A program made the position numbers and the translations under genes. This document shows, piece by piece, positions 5,025-5,855 of a DNA stretch of 5,855 nt (the first letter of the stretch is position 1; each line of letters starts with the position of its first letter). Source of the DNA: an uncultured Lachnospiraceae bacterium (lineage in GTDB: Bacteria; Bacillota_A; Clostridia; Lachnospirales; Lachnospiraceae); contig CAMYVI010000166.1 in the NCBI GenBank assembly GCA_947302185.1, positions 1 through 5,855 of the forward strand, given 5' to 3'. The notes below the pieces were generated by a model, which was not told where the DNA came from, searched no databases, and saw only the letters and a program-made list of their open reading frames with translations.

Positions 5025-5855
5025 ATGATATGTAACACATACAATATTGAAATGCCTCATACTTCTGTGTTCACAAACGGCTGGTGCCTTGTAGATATTG
5101 AGACGGAAGGAAGGTTCTGGCGCACCAGCAGGCTGCTTGCAGCCCGTGCAATAACATATGGAAGCCCGTTTTTAGAATATGAATGGATTGCAGAACGCGA
5201 GTCTGATGAGTATGACATTTTAGCTGATCTGTCAAAAGTTCTCATGCGTTCATCCTGCATTTTGACCTTCAACGGAAATAGCTTTGATCTCCCTCATTTA
5301 AGGAAGAAATATCAGGCATACAGAGCGCAGGATCCTGCAAAAGGAAAAAAGACACTTGATCTTATGCGCGCACTTACGCCGTATAAATTCATGTTCGACC
5401 TTAAAAGCTATCATCTTGCGGATTACATCTCTCTGTTCAGTGAGAAATATGAAATACGCAATGACGCGGAGGGGGCTCTTCTCGTTTCATCGCTGCTTGA
5501 TTATACGCGTCTGTTCAAACTTCCCGATATCCCTGTTGCGGCGGGTATGTCGGAAATCGAGGGCGACAAGCGGAAAGTGATCCGGGCTTCGTGGAAAGCA
5601 CCAGAAGTAATGCCGGTAGATATTGATATCATCGATGAAGTATTTCATCTGGTCTCACGCGGAGATGATGTCAGACTGGAGATAACATGTGACGGAGCTA
5701 TGCTTCGGAGATACTATACCGACTATGAGAATTACGATTTCCTGCTCGCAGAAGGATATGCAGCCCACAGATCTCTGACAGCCTACGTTGCGGCCAACCG
5801 AAAGGAGAAGGCGGTGCGTACGAACTGTTTTTCACTTATTCCGGTCGCTTCAGTC
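5025..5855 (+). CDS. RNase H-like (YprB-type exonuclease fold) domain protein, 3' end missing
   Basis: The frame is open from ATG 5025 to the window edge (277 codons, no stop). AAGGTG at 5012-5017 is 7 nt before the ATG, and an in-frame stop at 5016-5018 rules out an earlier start. The N-terminal part carries the DnaQ/RNase H-like signature of YprB-type proteins: motif I LVDIET (22-27; D24, E26), motif II LTFNGNSFDLPHLRKKY (80-96; N83, D88) and TLDLMRALTPYK (110-121). These residues bind the metals used for 3'-5' nucleic acid cleavage in the fold. The usual motif III (HNxxD) is not visible; the stretch YEIRNDAEGALLVSSLLDY (142-160) offers D147, but about 30 residues of the usual helical segment seem absent. 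Residues from about 180 onward (VRLEITCDGAMLRRYYTDYE 216-235; HRSLTAYVAANRKEKA 248-263) resemble the C-terminal domain of clostridial homologues, so the true end should be near. It is probably a cytoplasmic nuclease-like protein of unproven activity, transcribed divergently from the membrane-protein operon. Confidence 0.85.
   Translation, partial: MICNTYNIEMPHTSVFTNGWCLVDIETEGRFWRTSRLLAARAITYGSPFLEYEWIAERESDEYDILADLSKVLMRSSCILTFNGNSFDLPHLRKKYQAYRAQDPAKGKKTLDLMRALTPYKFMFDLKSYHLADYISLFSEKYEIRNDAEGALLVSSLLDYTRLFKLPDIPVAAGMSEIEGDKRKVIRASWKAPEVMPVDIDIIDEVFHLVSRGDDVRLEITCDGAMLRRYYTDYENYDFLLAEGYAAHRSLTAYVAANRKEKAVRTNCFSLIPVASV

Overview
The window looks like a chromosomal segment of a Gram-positive anaerobe of the class Clostridia, with mid-range GC. 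This rests on the gene families: a NusG domain II protein paired with a Gx (heptaprenyl diphosphate synthase component I-like) membrane protein, a clostridial-style RNase H-like protein with an extra C-terminal domain, strong AGGAGG-type ribosome binding sites and sigma-A-like promoters. The family or genus cannot be set from the sequence alone. No RNA gene, insertion sequence, CRISPR array or phage gene was found. Two genes run off the window, one at each edge.

Layout: six genes lie on the minus strand and one on the plus strand. Reading the minus strand from right to left, a promoter at 4825-4853 drives a NusG domain II protein (4412-4792), a Gx family membrane protein (3767-4300), ruvA (3089-3700) and ruvB (2069-3073). 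No convincing terminator interrupts this series, so it may be one transcript. A near-consensus promoter at 1994-2022 then starts a separate unit: a LicD family protein (1131-1955) closed by a good intrinsic terminator (1100-1123). Beyond it lies a GT4-type glycosyltransferase (1-1032) whose 3' end is outside the window. On the right, a divergent promoter overlaps the NusG/Gx promoter almost base for base. It would read through a leader of about 170 nt, with a strong hairpin and a small palindrome, into an RNase H-like exonuclease-fold protein (5025-5855, 3' end missing).

Functionally there are three blocks. RuvA and RuvB are the Holliday junction branch-migration motor. The NusG-II/Gx pair is a membrane and extracytoplasmic module that belongs, in other Firmicutes, to flavin/quinone-linked electron transfer loci (EetA/EetB-like); here it is separated from those partners and placed ahead of ruvAB. 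LicD and the glycosyltransferase look like the edge of a cell-surface polysaccharide or teichoic-acid decoration cluster.

The core genes are ordinary. The points most worth a second look are the overlapping divergent promoters with a structured leader, the shortened catalytic core of the RNase H-like protein, the isolated EetA/EetB-like pair, and the structured 111-bp gap between those two genes. I found no clear evidence for a wholly new multi-gene system.
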